Positions 21,723-29,481 of a stretch of 64,000 nucleotides of DNA are shown here, piece by piece; positions within the stretch are counted from its first letter, which is position 1; every line of letters begins with the position of its first letter. The stretch is from Streptomyces koelreuteriae (GTDB taxonomy: Bacteria; Actinomycetota; Actinomycetes; Streptomycetales; Streptomycetaceae). The notes beneath the pieces are model-generated. The model was not told the origin of the DNA and did not search any database. It worked only from the letters and a program-made list of their open reading frames with translations. The position numbers and the translations under genes were made by a program. Location of the stretch: assembly GCF_018604545.1 (NCBI RefSeq), contig NZ_CP075896.1, positions 4,650,001 through 4,714,000 on the forward strand. The letters run 5' to 3'.

Positions 21723-22712
21723 GTGACCACGCCCGCCACTCCTGCCAGCGCCACCACACCCCAGTCCGCCGCGACGGCCGCCACGCCTTCCCCGGCCGGC
21801 GGCCCGGGCGGCCCCGGCGGCCTCGGCCGTCTCGGGTCCCTCGGTCCCGTGGGCCTGGTGCTCGCGGGCGGCATCTCCGTGCAGTTCGGCGGTGCGCTGG
21901 CGGTGACCCTGATGCCGAGGGCGGGTGCCCTCGGGGTGGTGGCGCTGCGCCTGCTCGTGGCGGCGGTCGTCCTGCTGCTGGTCTGCCGTCCGCGGCTGCG
22001 CGGCCACTCGCGCACCGACTGGGGCACGGTCGTCGTCTTCGGCATCACCATGGCCGCGATGAACGGCCTCTTCTACCAGGCCGTCGCCCGCATCCCGCTG
22101 GGCCCCGCCGTCACGCTGGAGGTCCTCGGCCCGCTCGCCCTCTCGGTCCTCGCCTCCCGCCGCGCGATCAACCTGGTGTGGGCGGCGCTCGCCCTCGCCG
22201 GTGTCTTCCTCCTCGGCGGCGGAGGCTTCAGCGGCCTCGACCCCGTGGGAGCGGCCTTCGCCCTGGGCGCGGGCGCCATGTGGGCGGCGTACATCGTCTT
22301 CAGCGCCCGTACGGGCCGCCGCTTCCCGCAGGCGGACGGGCTGGCCCTGGCGATGGCGGTCGGTGCGGTGCTGTTCCTGCCGCTGGGCATCGCCGAGTCG
22401 GGGACGAAGCTGCTCGACCCGGTGACGCTGGGGCTGGGCGCGGCGGTGGCCCTGCTCTCCTCGGTCCTGCCCTACACCCTCGAACTCCTCGCCCTGCGCC
22501 GCCTGCCCGCCTCCACCTTCGCGATCCTGATGAGCCTGGAGCCCGCCATCGCCGCGACGGCCGGCTTCCTCATCCTCGACCAGGCCCTCACGGCTATGGA
22601 GGCCGCGGCGATTGCCCTGGTCGTTGCGGCGAGTATGGGGGCAGTGCGGACGCAGGTGGGGCGGGGGCGGAAGAGGACGGCGGCGCTGGAGAGTACGGGG
22701 TTGGAGGGCTAG
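21723..22712 (+). CDS. EamA/RhaT family DMT transporter
   Basis: A 329-residue drug/metabolite transporter with ten predicted helices in two EamA repeats (about residues 40-165 and 175-310). The segment LEPAIAATAGFLILDQALT in the second repeat is typical of RhtA/YddG-like amino-acid or metabolite exporters. A Pro/Ala/Thr/Gly-rich N-terminal tail of about 38 residues precedes the first helix. The start is GTG 21723, with the alternative that translation begins further in. The solute is unknown. Confidence 0.85.
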   Translation: MTTPATPASATTPQSAATAATPSPAGGPGGPGGLGRLGSLGPVGLVLAGGISVQFGGALAVTLMPRAGALGVVALRLLVAAVVLLLVCRPRLRGHSRTDWGTVVVFGITMAAMNGLFYQAVARIPLGPAVTLEVLGPLALSVLASRRAINLVWAALALAGVFLLGGGGFSGLDPVGAAFALGAGAMWAAYIVFSARTGRRFPQADGLALAMAVGAVLFLPLGIAESGTKLLDPVTLGLGAAVALLSSVLPYTLELLALRRLPASTFAILMSLEPAIAATAGFLILDQALTAMEAAAIALVVAASMGAVRTQVGRGRKRTAALESTGLEG

Positions 22713-22870
22713 GGCTAGGGCTAGGGCTGGGGGCTAGGGGCTCGGTTCGGAGGGCTGCGGGCTAGGGCTCGGCTCGGAGGGCTGCGGGCTAGGGGCTGGG
22801 TTCTGAGGCTGTGGGCTGGAGGGCCGGGCTGAGCCGGGCCGGGCTGAGCCGGGCTGGGCTGCGGCCGCGG
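22705..22870. repeat. GGGCTA-rich degenerate tandem repeat array
   Basis: Directly around the transporter stop codon, AGGGCT is repeated four times without interruption (22705-22728). About 140 bp follow of imperfect units such as GGGCTAGGGGCTCGGTTCGG and GAGCCGGGCTG. It fills the gap between two convergent genes and codes for nothing believable. Slippage-prone satellite-like DNA is the simplest reading. Confidence 0.7.
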
Positions 22871-23707
22871 CTAGGGCTCGCGATCGAGTGCCGCCCGCAT
22901 CTGGCCGAGCCACTCCGTACCCAGCCGGCGCCCGTTCGGGAGCTGATCGTCTCGATCCCAGCGCCACGCCGTGATCACCGCCAGCACGAGGATCCGGCAC
23001 AGGCGCAGCAACTCCCGATCGACACCCGGATAGTGCTCGCCGACATCCTCGGGCGCATGCGCGAGGTCCCATTCGACGGGCCCACGGCAGCAGGTCTCCA
23101 GGTCGATGAACAGCAACCCGTTCCCCGTGCTGAGCAGATTCCCCGGGTGCGGCTCGCCGTGCAGCAACTGCTCGACCCCACCCCGCTCCCCGATCACTCG
23201 CCTCAGCTCCCGCAACGTGTCGCCGAGCAGCTCCCGATCGGCGTCGGCGAGCTCGGGAGTACGCTCGCGGTCCGCCACGAGCCGCCGGGCCTGCTCGACC
23301 CGGTCCGTGAAGTGCTGCGTCGGGACGTCGATCTCGCGCATCCCGGCATGCAGCCGCGCGAGCGCGTGGGCGTAGTCGGCCGGTGAGACCTCACTCGGCG
23401 TCACGGGTGCGTAGTAGGTCCACAGCGTGATGACGAAGCCGTCCCGCTCATGAACGCGTGGCTCCACCCGCGGCTCGAGAGCGGCCACCGGGCACCCGAC
23501 CTCGTTGAGCCGCTGAGCCACCTCGACTTCGAACCACGCGACCTGATCCGCCACCGGCGCCACCCGGGCCAGGACGTCACAGGGCAGCAAGCGCAGGGTG
23601 AGCTTGTTCGAGTCATGCAGAACGATCGCGTCGTCGGCTCTCAGGCCGAGTGACGAGGCGATCGACAGGGCCGCGGCCCTCGCACGCTGTACCTCTGACA
23701 CCTGCAT
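22871..23707 (-). CDS. APH family phosphotransferase
   Basis: A 278-residue aminoglycoside phosphotransferase-fold kinase. The catalytic loop is HGEPHPGNLL (about 183-192), with the catalytic Asp replaced by Glu in HGE, and the metal site is FIDLETCCRGPVEWDLAH. Substrate is not predictable; such genes act on sugars, amines or antibiotics. The start is ATG 23707 with GGAGGAGAGG upstream at a long distance. Its first 95 bp overlap the end of the GNAT gene, so the pair is probably translated from one mRNA together with the SUMF1-like gene. Confidence 0.8.
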   Translation of the reverse strand: MQVSEVQRARAAALSIASSLGLRADDAIVLHDSNKLTLRLLPCDVLARVAPVADQVAWFEVEVAQRLNEVGCPVAALEPRVEPRVHERDGFVITLWTYYAPVTPSEVSPADYAHALARLHAGMREIDVPTQHFTDRVEQARRLVADRERTPELADADRELLGDTLRELRRVIGERGGVEQLLHGEPHPGNLLSTGNGLLFIDLETCCRGPVEWDLAHAPEDVGEHYPGVDRELLRLCRILVLAVITAWRWDRDDQLPNGRRLGTEWLGQMRAALDREP

Positions 23708-24281
23708 CGTCGCCTGATCCCTCTCCTCCGGGCGTGACCGAGGACCACACACCCAACCACTGCTCGGCGCCGTACTCCTCGAACCGCTCCACCTCGGCGA
23801 ACCCCAGCTTCTCCGCGAGGCGCATCGCACGCCCGTTGGCGGTCCGGGTGCACAGCACCACCGGCTCACCGGGAAGCCAGTCGCCGAACCAGCTGAGCAC
23901 CGCCCCGCACGCCTCGACGGCGTACCCGCATCCCCACGCCTCCGGCAGGAACAGGAAACCGAGCTCGGCCTCCCCGCCCTTCGGCCGGACATGCCCCGGA
24001 CGCCCCACGTCACGCCGATCGAGCGTGACCATGCCGACCATCACTCCGTCGAGCTCGACCACGAAGAATCCAGGCCGCCGCCCGGGCACCTCAGGCACCG
24101 CACGCTCGAGTTCCTCACGCGACCGATGCCCACCGACGTAGGCGCCCACGTCCGGCGAAGCGAACAACTCGACGAACACCACACGATCCCGGCCCTCGGA
24201 CTCGCGCAGCACAAGCCGTTCGGTCCTGATCGGGTCAGGCGGCCAGGCACACCCGGGTCCCCACTCACTCACGGCGGTCAT
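23613..24281 (-). CDS. GNAT family N-acetyltransferase, RimJ/RimL-like
   Basis: A 222-residue acetyltransferase: IRTERLVLRESEGRD near the N-terminus, GEAELGFLFLPEAWGCGYAVEA (motif A, about 101-122) and LAEKLGFAEVERFEEYG (motif B). This is the RimJ/RimL pattern that acetylates protein N-termini or small amines. About 40 C-terminal residues beyond the domain run into the overlap with the phosphotransferase gene and look non-conserved. Start ATG 24281 lies 15 bp after the upstream SUMF1-like gene. Confidence 0.82.
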   Translation of the reverse strand: MTAVSEWGPGCAWPPDPIRTERLVLRESEGRDRVVFVELFASPDVGAYVGGHRSREELERAVPEVPGRRPGFFVVELDGVMVGMVTLDRRDVGRPGHVRPKGGEAELGFLFLPEAWGCGYAVEACGAVLSWFGDWLPGEPVVLCTRTANGRAMRLAEKLGFAEVERFEEYGAEQWLGVWSSVTPGGEGSGDDAGVRGTACEGRGPVDRLVTRPESRRRDRSA

Positions 24282-24296
24282 CCAACCGCCCGCCTC

Positions 24297-24983
24297 TCAC
24301 CGACACCCCGACCGCGCGACGCGGAACCCCACATCGTCGATCCGGAACGTCGGATGACTACGACGCCGCACCGACGCCCGGCAACTCCAGTGCTCGTCGG
24401 ACCAGCCACCGCCCCGCAGCACCCGGTACGTCCCGTAGACCTCGGCGTCGTAGAGATCCCAGCACCAGTCCCAGACATTGCCCAGCATGTCGTACAGCCC
24501 CCACGCGTTGGCCTGCTTGCCGCCCACCGCATGGACCTGCTCATCCGAGTTCCCCCGATACCAGGCGACCTCATCGAGCCGGCCATAACGCGGACCCGCA
24601 CTCCCGGCCCGGCAGGCGTACTCCCACTCCGCCTCGGTCGGCAGCCGGTACCCATCGCCGACGGCGTCCCACTCGACACCTTCGTCCTCGCCGCGCAGCC
24701 GATACACGGGCGTCAGCCCGTCCCTACGGGACAGCCCATTGCAGAACCGAACCGCGTCCCACCACGACACCCCCTCGACCGGCAGCCGCTCCCCACGCGC
24801 AGCACTCGGCCACTCCCCGGTGACCTGGGCGTACAACTCCTGGGTGACGGGAAACGCCGACATTCGAAATGCCCCGACCTCGGCCGTCCAACTCCGCTGA
24901 GTCCGCCGGTCTGACAAGGTCACCACCCCGGCCGGGACGGCAATCATCTCGCTCTCCACGCCAGTGCCTGCGCCAACTCCCAT
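24297..24983 (-). CDS. SUMF1/FGE-fold protein lacking one catalytic cysteine
   Basis: A 228-residue formylglycine-generating-enzyme-sulfatase fold protein: FPVTQELYAQVTG near 44-56, PVEGVSWWDAVRFCNGLS, GYRLPTEAEWEYACRAG (111-127), NAWGLYDMLGNVWDWCWD (159-176), and terminal GFRVARSG. In true FGE the active site has two Cys in RGGSF.C....C. Here it reads LRGGGWSDEHWSCRASVRR, so the first Cys is Asp and only the second remains. Sulfatase-activating oxidation is therefore unlikely and no sulfatase gene is nearby. It is the first gene of a three-gene operon. Confidence 0.85.
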   Translation of the reverse strand: MGVGAGTGVESEMIAVPAGVVTLSDRRTQRSWTAEVGAFRMSAFPVTQELYAQVTGEWPSAARGERLPVEGVSWWDAVRFCNGLSRRDGLTPVYRLRGEDEGVEWDAVGDGYRLPTEAEWEYACRAGSAGPRYGRLDEVAWYRGNSDEQVHAVGGKQANAWGLYDMLGNVWDWCWDLYDAEVYGTYRVLRGGGWSDEHWSCRASVRRRSHPTFRIDDVGFRVARSGCR

Positions 24984-25046
24984 GCGGAGTGAGCCTATGG
25001 GCGCCCGTGACGAAATATCCAAGCAGATACCGAAGTTGCTCCGTCC

Positions 25047-25505
25047 ATGACTCAACGCCCGGGCCCCCGCCCCCTCTCCGACGAAGCCCTCTCCGACCTC
25101 CTCGGCAAGCAGCAGTTCGGCACGCTCGCCAGTGTCAAGCGCGATGGCCGGCCCCACCTGACGACCATGGTCTACAGCTGGGACCGCGAGGCCCGGATCG
25201 TGCGGTTCTCGACCACGGCTGACCGCGTCAAGGTCAAGCACCTGAGACGCGACCCGCGTGCGGCGCTGCATGTGCAGGGCGGTGACGTGTGGTCGTTCGC
25301 CGTCGCGGAGGGGGAGGCCGAGGTCTCGGAGGTCACCACGGTTCCCGGGGACGCGGTCGGGCGGGAGCTGCTCGGGATGATCCCGCAGGGCGCGAGGCCG
25401 GAGGACGAGGGCGCGTTCCTGGAGGAGTTGGTCGCCGAGCGCCGGGTGGTCGTCCGGTTGAGGGTGGACCGACTGTACGGGACGGCGCTCGACATCGACG
25501 GATAG
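25047..25505 (+). CDS. PPOX-class F420/FMN-dependent oxidoreductase-like protein
   Basis: A 152-residue split-barrel flavoprotein of the pyridoxamine-phosphate-oxidase-like group. FGTLASVKRDGRPHLTTMVYSW and RVKVKHLRRDPRAALHVQG are characteristic of the F420-dependent branch common in actinobacteria. The substrate is unknown. It is divergent from the SUMF1-like gene with 63 bp between the starts, so they may share a control region. Confidence 0.85.
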   Translation: MTQRPGPRPLSDEALSDLLGKQQFGTLASVKRDGRPHLTTMVYSWDREARIVRFSTTADRVKVKHLRRDPRAALHVQGGDVWSFAVAEGEAEVSEVTTVPGDAVGRELLGMIPQGARPEDEGAFLEELVAERRVVVRLRVDRLYGTALDIDG

Positions 25506-25589
25506 TCCCACGGGTGCTCGGCAACGCCCCTTTCCGACCTCGTCGGGTGAGCGGCGCCCCTCGACGGAGGGCGGCCCCGCGGTGGTCCG

Positions 25590-25772
25590 CTAACGGCGCG
25601 GTCGGCGCACGCGCGAGGAGCGGGGTCTGGAGGGGGCATCTCGCTGGGGCGCGCTCGGGCACCAGCCCTTGCACACGGGGATCGTGGCGCCGGACCCGGA
25701 AGCACCGGGGTTGTCGATGGTGTCGTGCTCGCCTTGGATCGGTTTGTCGCACCGCGCGCAGTACACCGGCAC
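25590..25772 (-). CDS. Small zinc-ribbon-like protein (60 aa)
   Basis: A 60-residue protein with CARC near the N-terminus (residues 5-8) and CKGWC near residues 34-38, spacing that fits a four-Cys zinc site, followed by a basic tail SSRVRRPRR. It starts at GTG 25772, or at GTG 25766, which is better spaced from the AAGGAG sequence. It is last in a minus-strand group behind the PrimPol-like gene, 53 bp away. No family was recognised. Composition suggests nucleic-acid or protein binding. Confidence 0.6.
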   Translation of the reverse strand: MPVYCARCDKPIQGEHDTIDNPGASGSGATIPVCKGWCPSAPQRDAPSRPRSSRVRRPRR

Positions 25773-25825
25773 CTCTCCTTCCGTTCTCCGGGCAGGGCCC
25801 GAAGTCGCCTCGTGGCCGGTGCTGC

Positions 25826-26383
25826 TCACTCCGCTACCTCTGCCAGATTCCGCTTGCCCGCGGCGATCAGCCGGGCTACGTCGATGACGTTGCACAGCGC
25901 ACCGGGCGACCGCATCGGGACCGCCCAGTAGGAGGACCAATGCTCCGGGTATCCGCGGTTGGCGTTGAGGCGGGGGACACCCAGGTAGGTGTCGAGGCCC
26001 AGGCAGTCCACGCCGAGAGTGCGCCAGGACGCGGCCGCCTTGTGCCATCGGATGGGCGTGCTGCCAGGTACGAGCACGTAGTACCGCTGTCTGTGCTGGT
26101 CGAAGATGACGGGTCCCTCATTGAGCGTCTCGCCGAGGAACTCGTCGAGCATGACGTCGACGAGGTAGTCCTTCGATTCCTCCAGCCGGGCCGCACTCAT
26201 CACCAGCTCACGCGGGATCCGGACAGCGGAGAACCGGGCCCCGAGAGGCAGCAGCACCACCCCGTTCTCGCCCCATTCCCCGCGGGCCTGCTCGGGCTCC
26301 GAGTGCGCGGACAGCAGCCACCGTTCCACGGCCGGCCTGTTGTCCGGGCTGTGCGTCCCGGGCGCGGTCACGGCACTGATCAT
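25826..26383 (-). CDS. PrimPol-like degenerate protein
   Basis: A 185-residue protein that I cannot place firmly. Its order GVVLLPLGARFSAVRIP, then GPVIFDQHRQRYYVLVPGSTPIRWHK, parallels the protein encoded at 49.9-50.5 kb (ASILLPTGRTFDAISVP, then TPDRRMEFFVLPGAG), which resembles bifunctional DNA primase/polymerase N-terminal domains. The acidic metal-binding residues of a working polymerase are missing (FSAV replaces FDxD). It starts at ATG 26383, overlapping the stop of the upstream small ORF (ATGA). It is divergent from a DUF6879/XRE unit. A structural or regulatory role is inferred. Confidence 0.7.
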   Translation of the reverse strand: MISAVTAPGTHSPDNRPAVERWLLSAHSEPEQARGEWGENGVVLLPLGARFSAVRIPRELVMSAARLEESKDYLVDVMLDEFLGETLNEGPVIFDQHRQRYYVLVPGSTPIRWHKAAASWRTLGVDCLGLDTYLGVPRLNANRGYPEHWSSYWAVPMRSPGALCNVIDVARLIAAGKRNLAEVAE

Positions 26384-26637
26384 GCGGAGGCCTTTGCCGT
26401 GCGGCGTCGGCGGCCGAGACCGGCCGTGGACGTACGGGCCTGCCGGTACGTGTCGTGCAGCTGGTCGTGCAGCTGGTCGTGCGTCTCGCAGGGGAGATTG
26501 GCGTTCGCGCCTTCCTTGTTCATCGCTCGGCACGTGGTCCGGGCCGGAGCCCGGCCCAGAACCCGTTGTGCGGTGCTGCGCACAACCGAGAGGTCCGGCG
26601 GAACTTCGGCCGCGGTGGACAGGGCTGTAACGGTCAC
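26380..26637 (-). CDS. Small ORF coupled to the PrimPol-like gene (85 aa)
   Basis: A GTG-initiated frame whose TGA overlaps the next ATG by 4 bp (ATGA), an arrangement hard to explain unless it is translated. GAGGAG lies 10 nt before GTG 26637. A GTG at 26667 would add ten residues but has no ribosome-binding site. The product is hydrophilic with two Cys (TTCRAM, LPCETH), a DQLHDQLHD repeat and a basic C-terminus GLGRRRRTAKASA. No family was recognised. Confidence 0.5.
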   Translation of the reverse strand: MTVTALSTAAEVPPDLSVVRSTAQRVLGRAPARTTCRAMNKEGANANLPCETHDQLHDQLHDTYRQARTSTAGLGRRRRTAKASA

Positions 26638-26801
26638 GGTGTCGACGCTCCTCGCAGCGGGGGCCACGCCCCGGGAGTTCGGTGTCTCGCCGGGGTTCTG
26701 TCGTGACTCCTGACGTTAGGAAGCGGCGGCTCCTGGTCGCTACGAAGTTGCATTGAATTACACGGCAGTTGAGCATTGTGGGTGACAGCGGGCAGGCGCT
26801 C

Positions 26802-26830
26802 TTGACCGTGTGAGCAGTGCGTATGACTGT
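26802..26830 (+). promoter_or_regulatory. Possible promoter of the 26.9-28.5 kb unit
   Basis: TTGACC (26802-26807) is followed after 17 bp by GACTGT (26825-26830) in a locally AT-richer stretch, 44 bp before the first ATG of the unit. The -10 match is weak. Confidence 0.3.
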
Positions 26831-26873
26831 GGTGTAAATCGCTGCAATCGACCAGCGCGGAAGGCCGACCGCC

Positions 26874-27125
26874 ATGAACATTCACTTCGTCGGAATCGAC
26901 CCTGACACGGACGAGGACGGGTGCCCGACAGTCTGGGTGGACACGGATACGTCAGACCTGCTGATCCAGAGCTACGAGGCAGACCAGGAGACGACCGTGA
27001 CCTGCGACAGGCTGTCTCCGGCCAGGGCACCCATCCCGCCTGGCGAGACGGTCATCAGGATCCCGGCCCGAATGGTCCCGATCATCAGGAAGGCGTGCGA
27101 TGAGCTCGATCCCGGACTTCGGTGA
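26874..27125 (+). CDS. Small acidic protein, unknown function (83 aa)
   Basis: An 83-residue acidic protein (HFVGIDPDTDEDGCPTVWVD near the start, PPGETVIRIPARMVPIIRKA near the end). GGAAGG upstream supports ATG 26874. Its last 26 bp overlap the DUF6879-like gene, which suggests coupling. Small acidic partners are common next to Scr1/WhiJ-type regulators in Streptomyces, but I do not recognise this family with confidence. Confidence 0.7.
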   Translation: MNIHFVGIDPDTDEDGCPTVWVDTDTSDLLIQSYEADQETTVTCDRLSPARAPIPPGETVIRIPARMVPIIRKACDELDPGLR

Positions 27126-27615
27126 ACTCCTCGCCGGCGCCGAGAAATCCGCTGTCCACCTGGAGATGCGCGATGCCTACTTCAGCAACCCGCGCTTCGA
27201 GGCCTGGCAGCGCGGCGACCGCGTCGAATGGGAGAACCGGGCCTCTTGGTGGCGGCCCTTCCATCAGGACATCGCCGACAGTGTCGCCCGGGGCGTAACC
27301 GTGCGCCGAGCCCGCGTCGTGTCCGAGCCGGTCACCGACTACATCCGCTGGGAGCACTACCAAACCGCCGCCAATATCGAGGCGGGAGAGCTGGTGCGCT
27401 GGCTGCCACGACGCAGCGCGTGGGACCTGTTGCTGCCAGGCAGCGACTTCTGGATCTTCGACGGTGAACTCGTGCGCGTCCACCACTTCACCGGTGACGG
27501 GCACTGGAGCGGCAAGGAACTATGCGGCGACCCAGCCGTGGTGGAACAGCACGCCGCTGCGTTTGAGAGAGTCTGGGAGCGGGCCGTTCCGCACGACGAG
27601 TACGAGATCAAGTAA
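27100..27615 (+). CDS. DUF6879-like protein
   Basis: A 171-residue protein with the pattern typical of DUF6879: AVHLEMRDAY near residue 18, GVTVRRARVVSEPVTDYIRWEHY near 66-88, WLPRRS, and DFWIFDGELVRVHHFTGDG near 117-135. These proteins are encoded beside Scr1-type XRE regulators across Streptomyces, and the pair has been likened to toxin-antitoxin or WhiJ-like accessory control modules. Only 6 bp separate it from the XRE gene. Biochemical activity is unknown. Confidence 0.8.
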   Translation: MSSIPDFGELLAGAEKSAVHLEMRDAYFSNPRFEAWQRGDRVEWENRASWWRPFHQDIADSVARGVTVRRARVVSEPVTDYIRWEHYQTAANIEAGELVRWLPRRSAWDLLLPGSDFWIFDGELVRVHHFTGDGHWSGKELCGDPAVVEQHAAAFERVWERAVPHDEYEIK

Positions 27616-27621
27616 CCAGCC

Positions 27622-28476
27622 ATGTCCACTTTCCCCACGTCCAGCGTGCAGGAAGCACGCGCGGCTCTCGCCGCTCGTCTGCGGGAGCTGCGCCTGGACG
27701 CGGGCATCACCGGCAAGGAACTCGCCAACCGCTGCGGTTGGTCCGTCGCCAAGTCCTCGCGCATCGAGAACGCCGTCACCGCTCCGTCGGACGCGGACGT
27801 CCGCGCCTGGTGCACTGCCTGCGGCGCCGGCGACCAGGCACCGGACCTGATCGCTGCCAACCGCCAGGCCGACTCCATGTACGTCCAGTGGAAGCGACTT
27901 CAGCGGACCGGCATGAAGCAGTTGCAGGAGGCCTCCACACCGCGTTACGAAAGCACCCGCCTGTTCCGTGTGTACGCCTCCCATGTGATCCCCGGCTACC
28001 TCCAGACACCCGGCTACGCAACTGCTCTCATGGGCACCATCGCGGGCTTTCGCGGCACCCCGGACGATGTGAGCGAGGCCGTCGAGGCCCGCCTGCGCAG
28101 GTCGCGCGTCGTTCATGAAGGAGACCACCGATTCGCGACGCTCATCGAGGAGCACGTCCTTCACCACCGCGTCGGCGACACGGAGGTCATGGCCGGCCAA
28201 CTGGGCAGCCTCCTCGCCACCATGGCGCTCCCTTCGATGTCGTTGGGGATCATCCCGGCCACGGTTTCCCGGGAACAGGTCATGTGGCCGCTGGAGCAGT
28301 TCACGGTCTTCGACGATGTGCGTATCCATGTGGAGCTGCTGGCCGCGAAGGTGACCGTTACGGAACCGGGAGAGCTGGACATCTACCTTCGAGGGTTCGC
28401 GCGGCTCACCGAACTCGCCGTCTACGGAGCGGAGGCCCGCACGCTGATCCTGCGTGCGATCGAGGCCCTGCGCTGA
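27622..28476 (+). CDS. XRE regulator, Scr1 family (HTH + DUF5753)
   Basis: A 284-residue DNA-binding protein. The N-terminal helix-turn-helix spans about residues 14-70 (LRELRLDAGITGKELANRCGW, SVAKSSRIENAVTAPS). The C-terminal half is the DUF5753 domain (FRVYASHVIPGYLQTPGYA, DHRFATLIEEHVLHHRVGD, TVSREQVMWPLEQFTVFDDV), the ligand/partner domain of WhiJ- and Scr1-type regulators. It probably works with the DUF6879-like protein encoded immediately upstream and may regulate the divergent genes. Target sites are not known. Confidence 0.9.
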   Translation: MSTFPTSSVQEARAALAARLRELRLDAGITGKELANRCGWSVAKSSRIENAVTAPSDADVRAWCTACGAGDQAPDLIAANRQADSMYVQWKRLQRTGMKQLQEASTPRYESTRLFRVYASHVIPGYLQTPGYATALMGTIAGFRGTPDDVSEAVEARLRRSRVVHEGDHRFATLIEEHVLHHRVGDTEVMAGQLGSLLATMALPSMSLGIIPATVSREQVMWPLEQFTVFDDVRIHVELLAAKVTVTEPGELDIYLRGFARLTELAVYGAEARTLILRAIEALR

Positions 28477-28564
28477 CTTCGTAAGAGCAGGAAGATGCCC
28501 ATCGGGGTCCCGTCTCGGCGCCTGGAGGCTGTAGCCGTCCGGGCAGCCACCTCACATTTTCATG

Positions 28565-28576
28565 CAAGCATGCTTG
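28565..28576. promoter_or_regulatory. CAAGCATGCTTG palindromic operator
   Basis: A perfect 12-bp palindrome CAAGCATGCTTG lies 87 bp before the first gene of the acyl-CoA catabolic operon, whose last gene encodes a TetR regulator. This is a likely binding site for that protein. Confidence 0.55.
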
Positions 28577-28662
28577 ATTGTTTCTGACCCCGCTGCCATG
28601 CTCCTCAGCACGTCGCACCACCCCGCACCACCCCGCACACCGCCGTGCCCCAGGGAGCGCCC

Positions 28663-29481
28663 GTGTCCGATCCGACGTCCGTGATCGACGACCTGCGCGA
28701 GGAGAGCGAGGAACTCGACCACCTCGTGGCCGGGGCGAGCGAGCCGCGCTGGGCGCTCGCGACCCCCGCCCCCGGCTGGACCGTCGCCCACCAGATCGCC
28801 CACCTCGCCTGGACCGACCGCTCGGCCCTGCTCGCCGTCACGGACGCCGACGGCTTCCGCGCCCTGGTCGAGAAGGCCCTCGCGGCCCCGGGCTCCTTCG
28901 TCGACGAGGGCGCCGAGGAGGGCGCGGGGCTCCCGCCCGCCGAACTGCTCGCGCGCTGGCGTGAGGGCCGTACGGCACTGGAGAAGGCGCTGCGGGCCGC
29001 CCCGCCGAAGGCGCGCTTCCCCTGGTACGGCCCACCCATGTCGGCGGCATCCATGGCGACGGCCCGCCTTATGGAGACCTGGGCCCATGGACAGGACGTG
29101 GCCGACGCCCTGGGTGTGGTGCGCCCACCCACCGACCGGCTGCGACATGTGGCCTGGCTCGGGGTGAGGACCCGGGACTTCGCCTACGGCGTGCACGGGC
29201 TGACCCCACCCGCCGAACCGTTCCGCGTCGAACTCCACGCACCCTCCGGCGACGTGTGGGCGTACGGCCCCGAGGACGCCCCGCAACGCGTCACCGGCCC
29301 CGCCCTCGACTTCTGCCTCCTGGTCACCCAGCGCGCCCACCGCGCCGACCTCGCCCTGCACGCCGACGGCCCCGACGCCGACCGCTGGCTGGACCTCGCC
29401 CAGGCCTTCGCAGGACCACCGGGCAGCGGCCGTACACCGAAGGGGGCAGCCCAGGGGCCTTCACAGGAGGCCACCCCGTGA
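28663..29481 (+). CDS. TIGR03084 family metal-binding protein (DinB/MDMPI-like)
   Basis: A 272-residue protein of the mycothiol-dependent maleylpyruvate isomerase/DinB fold. Likely metal ligands are His in [17 protein letters not shown] (about 45-60) and in [15 protein letters not shown]. The family is typically encoded next to acyclic-terpene or acyl-CoA catabolism genes in actinobacteria and its reaction is unknown. GTG 28663 was preferred over GTG 28645 because GGGAG sits 5 nt upstream and the product begins [11 protein letters not shown]. The stop overlaps the next GTG (GTGA). Confidence 0.85.
   Translation: MSDPTSVIDDLREESEELDHLVAGASEPRWALATPAPGWTVAHQIAHLAWTDRSALLAVTDADGFRALVEKALAAPGSFVDEGAEEGAGLPPAELLARWREGRTALEKALRAAPPKARFPWYGPPMSAASMATARLMETWAHGQDVADALGVVRPPTDRLRHVAWLGVRTRDFAYGVHGLTPPAEPFRVELHAPSGDVWAYGPEDAPQRVTGPALDFCLLVTQRAHRADLALHADGPDADRWLDLAQAFAGPPGSGRTPKGAAQGPSQEATP

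Noticed and set aside
22705-22870. Chromosome-end telomere sequence
   Set aside because: The GGGCTA array resembles a eukaryotic telomere only superficially. Streptomyces telomeres are palindromic hairpin-rich ends, and this lies between core genes.
24297-24983. Functional formylglycine-generating enzyme
   Set aside because: The fold matches, but the active-site segment reads RGGGWSDEHWSC, lacking the first catalytic Cys, and no sulfatase is nearby.
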